From Chlorogloea sp. CCALA 695 (GTDB lineage Bacteria > Cyanobacteriota > Cyanobacteriia > Cyanobacteriales > Chroococcidiopsidaceae): 64,000 nucleotides of DNA. Position 1 is the first letter of the stretch. Every line of letters starts with the position of its first letter. The notes under the pieces are model-generated. The model was given only the letters and a program-made list of their open reading frames with translations, was not told where the DNA came from and ran no database searches. Of the stretch, positions 47,878 to 55,788 are shown piece by piece. Location: contig NZ_PVWN01000024.1 of the NCBI RefSeq assembly GCF_003003885.1, positions 1 to 64,000 on the forward strand. The letters are read 5' to 3'. A program made the position numbers and the translations under genes.

Positions 47878-48918
47878 ATGCCAGGACACGACATCATCGT
47901 TATCGGGACTTCGGCCGGCGGACTCAGAGCATTGGGTGCGATTTTTAGCAATCTACACACCCAAATCAATGCTGTCTTCTTTGTTGTTCAACATCTTGCC
48001 GCAGATCAGCCGAGTATTCTGCCGCAGATTCTTGAAGATGTGGGCTGCTTACCTGCCTCTCACCCAGCAGACGGAGAGAAAATCCAAACAGGGCGAATTT
48101 ACATTGCTCCACCTGATCATCATTTGTTAGTCAATAGTGGGTTTATGCGTGTAGTGCGTGGGCCGCAAGAGAACCGATTTAGACCCGCCATTGATGCCTT
48201 ATTCCGTTCCGCCGCTCGCACTTATGGTACAAGAGTTGTGGGTATAATTCTCACTGGCTATCTAGACGATGGCACCGTAGGGTTACAGGCGGTCAAGAAA
48301 CGGGGCGGAGTTGCTGTAGTTCAAGACCCAAATGAAGCAGAGTACCCAAGTATGGCAAAAAGCGCACTGCGATATGTCAAGGTAGATCACTGCCTTCCAC
48401 TTGCAGAAATTCCAGACCTCTTAGTACGTTTGGCGAAGATTCCCCCAGCAAAGGAGGAGTTGTACCCAGTGACTAAAGAGATAGAAATTGAATCAAATAT
48501 TACTGAACAGGCAATAAACACAAAGGAGTTTTTGGAGAACGTAGAACAGATTGGGACTCGGACAACTTATGGCTGTCCTGAGTGTGGTGGTAGCATTTGG
48601 CAAATTGGTACCGAAGAACCGCTCCGCTTTCGCTGTCATATAGGGCATTCTTTTACTGCTGATATTTTCCTATCAGAGCAAACGCAGAATGTAGAGAATG
48701 CCTTGTGGTCAGCTGTTCGAGCGATGGAGGAAAAAGTAACGTTTTCGCGTCAAATGGCAGAGCGAATGAAAAATTACAATCTACAGCAAGCGGCAACAAA
48801 ATATGAAGATCACGCGCAGAGCTTGGATGAAGAGGTATCGCTGATTCGGGAAATAATTCTTAACGGCTTTGCCACCAAACGTACCATTGCCGAAGACTAT
48901 CAAGAGCCACAGGAGTAA
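47878..48918 (+). CDS. stand-alone CheB-type methylesterase with C-terminal zinc-knuckle domain
   Basis: A 346-residue protein. The CheB catalytic domain (residues 1-190) has Ser12 (GTSAGG), His39 (VQHLAADQPS) and Asp131 (ILTGYLDDGTVG). No receiver domain precedes it, so phosphorylation control of the usual kind is absent. The C-terminal part has CPECGG and RFRCHIGHSF, a likely metal-binding module found in many cyanobacterial orphan CheB proteins, followed by a helical segment. It demethylates or deamidates glutamyl groups of a chemoreceptor-like protein (family knowledge). It lies near the hybrid kinase carrying its own CheB. Confidence 0.85.
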   Translation: MPGHDIIVIGTSAGGLRALGAIFSNLHTQINAVFFVVQHLAADQPSILPQILEDVGCLPASHPADGEKIQTGRIYIAPPDHHLLVNSGFMRVVRGPQENRFRPAIDALFRSAARTYGTRVVGIILTGYLDDGTVGLQAVKKRGGVAVVQDPNEAEYPSMAKSALRYVKVDHCLPLAEIPDLLVRLAKIPPAKEELYPVTKEIEIESNITEQAINTKEFLENVEQIGTRTTYGCPECGGSIWQIGTEEPLRFRCHIGHSFTADIFLSEQTQNVENALWSAVRAMEEKVTFSRQMAERMKNYNLQQAATKYEDHAQSLDEEVSLIREIILNGFATKRTIAEDYQEPQE

Positions 48919-48986
48919 AAACTCAGGTAACAAATTAATTATTTTATTTAAGTTAGCAGTTAGGTGGCATAATTTGAACTCCTACA

Positions 48987-49029
48987 ACAGGGGTTTTCTG
49001 TCCTCACAAAGTTTTGCAACATAACCCGA
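48987..49029 (-). repeat. solo IS6-type right end
   Basis: The bases TTTTGCAACATAACCC (49012-49027) preceded by a CTTTGT-containing segment match the right end of the IS6 element at 28495-28543 when aligned (both read GGGTTxTGTTGxAAAA, then ACTTTGT, on the minus strand). No transposase remains. Confidence 0.55.
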
Positions 49030-49073
49030 TATTATGATTGGAATATTTATCAATAGGTATGAGTTTGGAGTAT

Positions 49074-49196
49074 TCATCTAATATTACCAACACTTGCTTG
49101 GGCAGATTGTTGGAGCAACAATTTGTGAGTCAGAATCACGCCAGTGCTGGTAACACCAAAAGCTAGAAAAGAACGCCTTGTTAACTTGTAAGACAT
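49074..49196 (-). pseudogene. Tat signal-peptide gene fragment
   Basis: A 40-codon minus-strand frame reads MSYKLTRRSFLAFGVTSTGV followed by ILTHKLLLQQSAQASVGNIR. The pattern RRSFLAFG, then a hydrophobic core and an AQA-type cleavage site, is a textbook twin-arginine signal peptide. The frame stops at 49074 close to the solo IS6 end, so the mature part of the protein (family unknown) has been lost. It is a relic of an exported, probably cofactor-containing enzyme. Confidence 0.6.
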
Positions 49197-49382
49197 AAAG
49201 AAGTTTGATAAGTTTTGTAGTTAGCTTAAAGTCTCAACGTAAATTTCAGATAAAGCCTTGGTTAAAAAATGGAGAGAGCTTTGCAAGTGATATTAAATTC
49301 AAGCTCTTTGCCATATTTTGCGAACTTTGAGTTTAAGAAGGAGAAGGTTATTATGTTTTGCGAAAGATAGGCAACTGTTATT

Positions 49383-49552
49383 CCTCTTTTGTCACTCTGA
49401 GTAAAAAAAAACAAACTAAAACTTGAAAAAGCTTGTATTGTATATCTTTTACCCTTTGTTTTCTAACATCGGAGTTGATTTGTAGCCGTTTTGCCCAAAG
49501 CCTTATCTAACGCAGGTTCTAAATTTTACTCTCCTGAAAGTGACAAAAGAGG
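49383..49552. mobile_element. 170-bp MITE with 14-bp inverted repeats and 6-bp target duplication
   Basis: CCTCTTTTGTCACT (49383-49396) and its perfect inverse AGTGACAAAAGAGG (49539-49552) bound the element, and further inside AGTAAAA is repeated in inverse on both sides. GTTATT flanks it directly on both sides (49377-49382 and 49553-49558). A near-copy of the terminal repeat (CCTCTTCTGTCACTTTC) occurs at 31306, so the parent element once inserted there too. No coding capacity. Confidence 0.65.
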
Positions 49553-49851
49553 GTTATTTGTCTCAAACAAGCACTAAGTGAATTGATCCTTTCTCTGCGG
49601 GTAGCTGCCACTGTAGAGGGTATATTTCTGGCAGGAGATGGCTATTCCTGCTCTTGATAGTAATTCAGCTTAAGTATTTTTTCAAAGTCTTGCTTAGTCA
49701 TTTATGAACTCCCCTCTTCCACTTTATGGTCTTTTGATTTAAATGTCTTTACTGGCTAAAATCTAAACTTCTTTTGTGAGATTACTGTAACGAAAAAAAA
49801 CTATATGTAGAAATAAGTTAAATAGCATTTGACAAATAATCTTCGCCTGAT

Positions 49852-50742
49852 GTGCAACTATTATCTTTAGATAATTTCAGAAAGATTCAACTAATGTTAG
49901 CAAAAAAGAAAAGAAGAAAGAGCCTATTTGTTCTACTTGCCATCACTGTTAGCCTTTGTTTATTGATACTGTATGCTTTTGTTATTGAGCCAAATCGTTT
50001 TGTTGTTACACGTTATCAACTTAATCAACAATTTGCTTCTAAAGACAATGTTTTTAAGATTGTCCAAATCAGTGACCTCCACCTCAAAAAATTTAATAAT
50101 CGGACTCAACATATTGCCGAGCAAATTAATAAACTTAACCCAAATGTTGTACTGTTTACCGGAGACTCGATTGATAAAGTCGAGCAGCTTGATGGATTTG
50201 AGCGCTTTTTGTCGTTCCTTAACAAGCAAACAGCTAAGTATGCAATTATGGGTAATTGGGAATACTGGGCAGGTGTTGATTTAAAACGTTTGACCCAAAT
50301 CTATGCTAATCATAATTGCCGCTTATTAATTAATGAAAGCATTTTACATAATTATAGCGATCGCTCTATATTGATTACAGGATTAGACGATTTAGTTAGC
50401 AAACCCGATTTAATCAAATCACTCCAAGGTGTTCTCCCTCAACAAAACCATTTATTACTTGCTCACTCACCAGCATATCGAGATTCATTTTCAAGGGATG
50501 AGTTAGCAAAAATAGCACAATACAAACCACAATATATGCTATCAGGGCATACCCATGGCGGACAATTATCATTATTTGGCTTCGCTCCTTTACGTCCCAA
50601 TGGTAGCGGGCGTTATGTCAGTGGTTGGTATCGAGATGGTGCGATCGCCCTGTATGTATCGCGTGGGCTAGGAGTTTCGATCTTACCAGTGCGAATAGGT
50701 GTAGTTCCAGAAATTAGCTATTTTGAGTGGTTTCTAAAATAA
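49852..50742 (+). CDS. membrane-anchored metallophosphoesterase (YkuE-like)
   Basis: A 296-residue protein with an N-terminal membrane segment (SLFVLLAITVSLCLLILYAF), preceded by a basic stretch (KKKRRK). The calcineurin-like phosphoesterase core is recognisable: IVQISDLHLKKF, VLFTGDSID, AIMGNWEYW, LLLAHSP and YMLSGHTHGGQL. The usual GNH[DE] motif reads GNWE, losing the histidine that normally aids phosphate chemistry; other metal ligands remain. Such proteins act on UDP-diacylglucosamine-like or other phosphoesters at the membrane. The start is a GTG at 49852; an ATG at 49894 (MLAKKKRRK) is equally possible. Confidence 0.8.
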   Translation: MQLLSLDNFRKIQLMLAKKKRRKSLFVLLAITVSLCLLILYAFVIEPNRFVVTRYQLNQQFASKDNVFKIVQISDLHLKKFNNRTQHIAEQINKLNPNVVLFTGDSIDKVEQLDGFERFLSFLNKQTAKYAIMGNWEYWAGVDLKRLTQIYANHNCRLLINESILHNYSDRSILITGLDDLVSKPDLIKSLQGVLPQQNHLLLAHSPAYRDSFSRDELAKIAQYKPQYMLSGHTHGGQLSLFGFAPLRPNGSGRYVSGWYRDGAIALYVSRGLGVSILPVRIGVVPEISYFEWFLK

Positions 50743-51079
50743 TTATTACCAAATATTGATTTAGGAAACAGGGTTGTATTGTAAGAAAATGAAAACTACC
50801 TGTATATGCAATTATTCTTCCTTGTAATTTCAAAACATAATTTATTTTATAGCTTTATTTTTTTGAAAATTAAAAGGCGCTCACTTTTTCGATTTTGAAA
50901 TATAAATATTTTGCGGATTATTTTAACTAACAGCTAATAAAATGAAAAACTTAGTACATAATTAAACTCTACATTTAGCGTTTGATTGTCTATTGTTACA
51001 AATTATTGAAAACAATTTTTTTTGCAGTGCAACTGGGTTTAAGGATTTATCAGATGCAGTAAAAGTGTTTTTGAAGGAA
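50743..51079. other. intergenic region
   Basis: AT-rich, no gene or RNA recognised. It separates the phosphoesterase gene from a convergent hypothetical gene. Confidence 0.4.
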
Positions 51080-51580
51080 TTATTTTAGCCTATCATTTCT
51101 TTCACCACAATCCTTAGAAAATCCTATTGCACTAAAACTGAGCGAATTATAGCAGATCCTTGAAACTTTTTCGTTATATTCCCCAGATTGAGACGGATAA
51201 ATCCCAGCAAAATCTTGATTTGGAGCAATTGGCTGAAACAGCAATTTTTCAGCAGGTCGATTAGCAAATTTTACTTGTTCTCTAGATTCATTTTGAGTGT
51301 TGTATGCTAAGGTCGCTTCTCCGTAAACTGCCTCTGATTGTTTCAAAGAGATTCCTGGGTCAACTCCTTCAACTGTGCGAAAATTAGAATTTTCGGTAAG
51401 CAACAATTCAATGGAGTCTGAATTAGCAAAAGTTGTCTTTGCAGGATAAAGAATGTAGTATGGTATTTTTCCAGATTGGCTGATTGAGATAGCATCAAAA
51501 TCTACTATAAAAGGCGAGACTAAGTAGGCGGCTGCAATAAAATGTAAGATAAAAGGGATGTGTTTTCTGTACTGAGACAA
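51080..51580 (-). CDS. protein of unknown function next to IS630 relic
   Basis: The longest frame reaches 51637, but its first 19 codons lie antisense to the IS630 transposase. I therefore prefer the TTG at 51580, which has TAGGAAAA just upstream, giving 166 residues. The N-terminus has one hydrophobic segment (FILHFIAAAYLVSPFIV), a signal anchor. The rest is soluble, with two cysteines near the C-terminus (SRICYNSLSFSA, FSKDCG). I recognise no family. Whether the insertion sequence disrupted its natural 5' end or promoter is open. Confidence 0.45.
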   Translation of the reverse strand: MSQYRKHIPFILHFIAAAYLVSPFIVDFDAISISQSGKIPYYILYPAKTTFANSDSIELLLTENSNFRTVEGVDPGISLKQSEAVYGEATLAYNTQNESREQVKFANRPAEKLLFQPIAPNQDFAGIYPSQSGEYNEKVSRICYNSLSFSAIGFSKDCGERNDRLK

Positions 51581-51588
51581 TTTTCCTA

Positions 51589-52652
51589 ATGCCTGCTCCC
51601 ATCCGGATAGTTTTAACAGAGGAAGAAGACCGTACATTATTGGAATTGCGAGTAGCTACCAGTGTGCCACAGAGGACAAGAGATCGCGCCCATATGTTGC
51701 GCCTAAACGCGCAGGGGTGGAATACGCCTGCAATTGCAGAAATTTTTGAGTGTCATGAGCATACCGTAAGAGCCACAATTCGGCGCTGGCAAGCAGATGG
51801 GTTAAGTGGTTTGTGGGAAGCGCCAGGGGGCGGAGCAAAGTGTAAATGGTCAGAAACCGACTTACAATACCTAGAGCAGTGTTTGGAGAAAGAAGGGCGC
51901 ACATATAACAGTCTCCAACTAGCGCACAAGTTATCCCAGGAGCGACAGGTAAAATTAAGTCCTGACCGCTTGCGACAAAAGTTGCAAAAAAGGGCAATAA
52001 GTGGAAACGCACACGGCACAGTCATCGAGCCAAGCAAAATCCTGAGTACAAACTACTCAAACAAGCGCAGTTAGATGCGCTTCTGTCAGGTGGAACAATT
52101 AGGCGGTGTTGAACTGATGTATCTTGACGAGTCCGGTTGTTGCCTCTGGAGTCCAGTCAGTTACAGTTATAGCCGCAAAGGCGAACAAAAGCGAACCCTT
52201 GCAGACTGACCGACGTAACGGACGTATCAGCATTTTAGGTTTATGGCAACCAGATAAAAGCTTTAAGTATGCCTTAGCTTGTGGGAGTTTCAAAGTAAGA
52301 AAGTTACATCAAATTCATTGATTGGATTGCAGAACTGGCTCTTGAAACTTTTAGAACCACCGGACGGATGACCGTAATCGTACAAGATAATGGTTCACTA
52401 CATAAAAGCAACAAAACTTGCCAACAGTGGCAACGCTGGCAAGCACAGGGTTTGTTTCTGTTTTTCCTGTCTCCTTATTGCTCCGAAATGAATCGAATTG
52501 AAGAACAATGGCATCAACTCAAAACTCACGAAATTGTCGGGCGGATGTTTGAGGATGAATATGATTTAGCCCTTGCCATCATGGATGGAATGGAAGCTCG
52601 GAGTGTTAAAGGTGGTTATACACTGGAACGTTTTAAGTTTAATTCCGCCTGA
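51589..52652 (+). pseudogene. IS630-family transposase pseudogene
   Basis: The N-terminal HTH part (MPAPIRIVLTEEEDRTLLEL ... HTVRATIRRWQADGLSGLWE) is in one frame and ends at 52074. The DDE domain continues in other frames: VEQLGGVELMYLDESGCCLW (first Asp), NGRISILGLWQPDKSFKYAL, MTVIVQDNGSLHKSNKTCQQ (second Asp) and FFLSPYCSEMNRIEEQWHQL (Glu), ending at 52652. At least three frameshifts break it. The ends carry weak inverted repeats (GTGTTTTCTGTACTGAG near 51559 and CTACTTAAACAC near 52653). Confidence 0.85.
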
Positions 52653-52688
52653 CTACTTAAACACTTAAACCGATGATTGCAGCTACCC

Positions 52689-53189
52689 TTAATTCAATAT
52701 GCTAGACCACCCCAAAGTTAACAGCATGAACAAATTGCTGCACCAAAATAATCCTAAAAGCCACAGTAACGAACTCATTAATTTCGGACTCGATAAATTT
52801 ACAGCCGCTTTATGTATGAGTTTTTGTCCTTGCCAAAGTTGCCAAAGGCGAAACACGGTATAAACTGTGCCAATTGTTACTACTAAACTTGGCGCTCCTG
52901 TACTGCTAGATACTTGCTCCGTTATAATTTGAACGAGCAGTACAAACAAGTAAAAACCTAAAATCTTTCGATCCTGGGGATTTTTGAACCATCTTAACCA
53001 AGCTATGGTAGGGATAATCAAACCGAGAGCGATCGCTAATCCTAGCCAAACTCGAATAAAGTTGCCTTCAGTATTGCTGTACTGAATGTTTTGCTGAATG
53101 GGCAACACTCCAGTCATTGTCAGCCAGCCCACAGAAATTGTTAGCAATGTGACAGCTAGGACAAAGGAAAGCGTTATTTTCCAGTTCAT
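52689..53189 (-). CDS. small integral membrane protein of unknown function
   Basis: I take the ATG at 53189 (MNWKITLSFVLAVTLLTISV); a TTG at 53234 would add 15 residues. The 166-residue product has four hydrophobic segments: residues 6-24, about 46-66, about 78-95 and about 142-160. A polar loop between the first two contains QNIQYSNTEGNF. No family is recognised. It is between an IS630 relic and the Ro gene, on the same strand as the latter but 200 bases away. Confidence 0.55.
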   Translation of the reverse strand: MNWKITLSFVLAVTLLTISVGWLTMTGVLPIQQNIQYSNTEGNFIRVWLGLAIALGLIIPTIAWLRWFKNPQDRKILGFYLFVLLVQIITEQVSSSTGAPSLVVTIGTVYTVFRLWQLWQGQKLIHKAAVNLSSPKLMSSLLWLLGLFWCSNLFMLLTLGWSSILN

Positions 53190-53394
53190 ATTCAGAGAAC
53201 ATACTGCACCGCTTACCCTAAAACTTTTAAGCAAAAGTTACGTCTGTCAAAAGAATGAGATAAGTTGTGAATATCAAAGTAGCAAGAGCGGATGCGAATT
53301 CATCCGCAAACCCCCAATGAGGGAGTTATCGATAACCCTACATTCTTCGTCCCCCAAGGGCAAAATTGAATCAGGATTTCCCGCCACAATTCGA

Positions 53395-54999
53395 CTATAG
53401 CTCACCACTTGCCACCATTTGAATAATGCGAGGAATTCCCGGATCGAAACCTCCCATATCCCAAGACAAAGGATCGGTTGGATCTACCAAGGTTAATTGG
53501 TAAGGTGCAAGAGTGACATACACCGCTTTGATATCTGGGTTAATCTTCTTACGGTACTGCGCTAAAGCTTCCGAGGGGTGCTTATTTCCTGCCCAACTTT
53601 CTGAATCTGTCCAAAAGCAAATTACATCGGCTTTGAACTTATTTTTAATCATCCAGTCGTAAGCAATAGAAGCATCTGTTCCACCGAAGTTTTGATTAGT
53701 AGACTTTTTCAACGCCGAACCAAACGTATCTTTGGCGGTAATTCCCAAGTAACGAAAGTCGTTAGCAAAACCACGAATTTCGTAGTTTTCCTCAGCTTTA
53801 GCCGTTACTAAAGCCATCGCTGTAGCAATCTCGCAGCAACTCAAACCGACGGAATCTACTACCCCCGAAGACATCGAACCCGAAACATCTACAGCGTGCA
53901 TAAACACTTTACCAGTAGGTTCTACAACCTCAAAAGACATTTCTAACGCCTTTTCTAAAATGTCTACAATCCGAGCTACAGGTTGCCAAGTTTTTTGACT
54001 GCGTCCAAGTTTTCCCCCAGACTTGTAGGTTTTTAGCGCTTTGAGAACATCAATAGGGTGGATGCGCCCACTTCGCAGACGATCTTTACTATTTAACGTT
54101 GCTTCGAGACGCTTTAAGTTAGCAACTCCATCGGTTCGCAATACGTCTAATTGCGTTAACGAACCCAAGTTACGCAACATTGCACCAATGGGCATTTCTT
54201 CAAACAACAATTGCCATGCAGCTTTATTCATTTTGCCTACAGGTGCAGCCATTTCATGAGTCAAGTGTCCTTGAGAAATAGCTTGCTGAGTTTGTTCGGG
54301 ATTGCGTTTTAGCCATTCATACCACCAAATCTGAGCAAGAGCAGGTGTAGGAATTTCTTTAGGCAATTCTGTCCATCCTTTTACTACCCACTCAAACAAC
54401 TGGCGGTGTTCCTCCGTAGGTGGCTTGACGTGAAATAATCGTAAAGCATCTCGGTGAGTAAAACCTTGACGTTGTTGATACTTCAATAGCTGGTAAGCCA
54501 AGCCTTTGACATCTTCCCGCGATAGCCAAGTTTTGCCCGATTCTCGCACCACTTTACCAAAGCCGCGCATAGATTTTGTATAGCTCAACCATTCGTAGAA
54601 ATGGCTACCAGTACGGATAACTGTAGAAAATATTTCTTGAAAAGCTTGTTTTGCTTCAGAGCTTTCGCCCATAGAGAGCAGCACCAAAGCCAAAATAGGA
54701 GCGCTGTTATTAATTGAGCGACCATCACTAGCATAGACAATTTCTTCAGCTACGCGGGTGGGATTAGACGCGATCGCACTAATCAACACATTAACAAAAT
54801 CATCAGTCAATTCTTTTTTCCCAGCGTAGTAAGTGCTTTTCGCCGTACCAATCAGCAAGCAGCGACGCAACATACCCCAAATGCCAGTATCAAACGCATA
54901 GCCGCCAGAACGTCCTTTAATCATCTCTATTTCCCGTCCAGGAATAGGTTGATTTTGGGGATTTCCCGACTTTTTCTTGGTAAAAAAGTTGTAATTCAT
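53395..54999 (-). CDS. rsr: Ro60-like TROVE-domain RNA-binding protein
   Basis: A 534-residue Ro ortholog, the usual bacterial length. The N-terminal TROVE HEAT-repeat ring spans about residues 15-345 (FDTGIWGMLRRCLLIGTAKS; FYEWLSYTKSMRGFGKVVRE; ALRLFHVKPPTEEHRQLFEW; MPIGAMLRNLGSLTQLDVLR). The C-terminal von Willebrand A domain holds the MIDAS motif DVSGS at 371-375, with the later Thr/Asp in FGGTDAS and CFWTDSESW. Ro proteins bind Y RNAs on the outside of the ring and misfolded or structured RNA ends in the hole; in Deinococcus Rsr feeds RNA to PNPase. Three tRNA-like RNAs with Y-type stems lie just upstream on the same strand, so the RNA partner is encoded in the locus. Confidence 0.93.
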   Translation of the reverse strand: MNYNFFTKKKSGNPQNQPIPGREIEMIKGRSGGYAFDTGIWGMLRRCLLIGTAKSTYYAGKKELTDDFVNVLISAIASNPTRVAEEIVYASDGRSINNSAPILALVLLSMGESSEAKQAFQEIFSTVIRTGSHFYEWLSYTKSMRGFGKVVRESGKTWLSREDVKGLAYQLLKYQQRQGFTHRDALRLFHVKPPTEEHRQLFEWVVKGWTELPKEIPTPALAQIWWYEWLKRNPEQTQQAISQGHLTHEMAAPVGKMNKAAWQLLFEEMPIGAMLRNLGSLTQLDVLRTDGVANLKRLEATLNSKDRLRSGRIHPIDVLKALKTYKSGGKLGRSQKTWQPVARIVDILEKALEMSFEVVEPTGKVFMHAVDVSGSMSSGVVDSVGLSCCEIATAMALVTAKAEENYEIRGFANDFRYLGITAKDTFGSALKKSTNQNFGGTDASIAYDWMIKNKFKADVICFWTDSESWAGNKHPSEALAQYRKKINPDIKAVYVTLAPYQLTLVDPTDPLSWDMGGFDPGIPRIIQMVASGEL

Positions 55000-55036
55000 T
55001 GTGTATTCTCAGCCTTTGCAGGCAAAATATAGTCGG

Positions 55037-55158
55037 CTGGCGGTACGGGAGTTGAACCCGCAATCTTCCGGCTTACAATAACCCTCAATTTTCGGTCTTA
55101 AAAGACAAGTTATTAATCAAGGATTGCCGGATGCTCTGCCAATTGAGCTAACCGCCAG
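55037..55158 (-). ncRNA. tRNA-like Y RNA candidate 1 (proximal to Ro)
   Basis: The minus strand folds as a tRNA without an anticodon arm. The acceptor is 8 perfect pairs (CTGGCGGT with ACCGCCAG), the D arm is AGCTCAATTGGCAGAGC and the T arm is GCGGGTTCAACTCCCGT. A stem TCCGGC/GCCGGA stands where the anticodon stem would be. Its loop carries AATAACTTGTCTTTTAAGAC and then CGAAAATTGAGGGTTATT: AATAAC pairs with GTTATT, GTCTT with AAGAC, and between them CUU faces a bulged C followed by GA, as in the Y RNA Ro site. It ends about 38 bases before the Ro start codon. It is not a decoding tRNA. Confidence 0.75.
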
Positions 55159-55191
55159 ATATAGTTTTATAAAATGTCTTTAAGTGATTTT

Positions 55192-55370
55192 TGGTGTAGC
55201 AGAGCAGGATTTGAACCCGCGACTTCAAGGTTGCGATAATCCTCAATTCTTCGGTCTTTACAGACAAGTTATGAATAGCGAAAAGTCTGTGGGGAAAGTT
55301 TCCTTCCACAGAGCTTTTTAAGAGAAGGCTGTTTTATGCTTGCGCTCTACCAAACTGAGCTACCTGCCAC
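55192..55370 (-). ncRNA. tRNA-like Y RNA candidate 2
   Basis: Acceptor GTGGCAG pairs with CTGCTAC (one G-U) and is followed by an encoded ACCA. The D arm is AGCTCAGTTTGGTAGAGC and the T arm is GCGGGTTCAAATCCTGC. The 179-base RNA has two inserts in the anticodon place. One is a strong hairpin (AAAAGCTCTGTGG... CCACAGACTTTT, minus strand of 55280-55317). The other is the Y-type stem ATAACTTGTCT-GTAA-AGACCGAAG then AATTGAGGATTATC. The latter part, CCGAAG...TGAG...TTATC, also resembles the 5' strand of vertebrate Y1. This is the best match to the Y consensus of the three. Confidence 0.75.
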
Positions 55371-55410
55371 AAGTTTTTGTGAATTTGTCATAGTTATGAT
55401 GTTTGTTTTT

Positions 55411-55539
55411 TGGTGTAGCAGAGCGGGAATTGAACCCGCACCCCCGGCGAATTAAGGTGTTTATTTTTCAACGATAACCCTCGATTCTGCGTCCTTTTCA
55501 GGCAAAAGTTGGCGCTCTACCAATTGAGCTACCCGCCAC
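55411..55539 (-). ncRNA. tRNA-like Y RNA candidate 3 (promoter proximal)
   Basis: Acceptor GTGGCGG pairs with CTGCTAC allowing G-U pairs, followed by ACCA. The D arm is AGCTCAATTGGTAGAGC and the T arm is a perfect GCGGG-TTCAATT-CCCGC. The insert (CAACTTTTGCCTGAAAAGGA then CGCAGAATCGAGGGTTATCG) aligns base by base with the inserts of copies 1 and 2 over about 30 bases, but the bulged-C region is altered, so Ro binding may be weaker. An extra 25-base AT-rich tail (AAAAATAAACACCTTAATTC) precedes the T arm side. The shared acceptor and ACCA with copy 2 point to local duplication. Confidence 0.68.
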
Positions 55540-55621
55540 AAGTAATTAAATCCTCATCCCTAGATATCAATCGTTTCGCCAAAAACACTTGTGATGATTC
55601 GGTGAAACGCTTTGTATTACA

Positions 55622-55650
55622 AATGTAGTATAAATGTTCTTAATTGTCAA
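55622..55650 (-). promoter_or_regulatory. sigma70-type promoter for the Y RNA-Ro locus
   Basis: On the minus strand TTGACA (55650-55645) is followed after 17 bases by TACATT (55627-55622). It lies about 80 bases before tRNA-like RNA 3 and reads through all three RNAs towards the Ro gene. Confidence 0.5.
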
Positions 55651-55788
55651 GAGTTGGGGAAATAATTTTAGGTATTTGGCTTAAAATCGCTACGTAGATT
55701 AAAATTCTGGGTATGAGACAAGAAGTCGCCCTGACTAGGACAATTACTTAGGAAACTTCTCTACCGCAGCGATTGTAGCGACCAAAAC

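Larger units (their letters stand above)
48919..49851. other. intergenic region packed with relics
   Basis: This 930-base gap holds, in order, a solo IS6-type end, a truncated Tat signal-peptide gene, and a 170-bp MITE, each listed separately. The last 300 bases are AT-rich with no recognised gene. Confidence 0.6.

Noticed and set aside
55037-55539. Three ordinary tRNA genes, or tRNA genes with a group I intron
   Set aside because: Acceptor, D and T arms are good, but none has a 17-base anticodon arm. The inserts are 50-110 bases, share a Y-type block and lack group I core elements.
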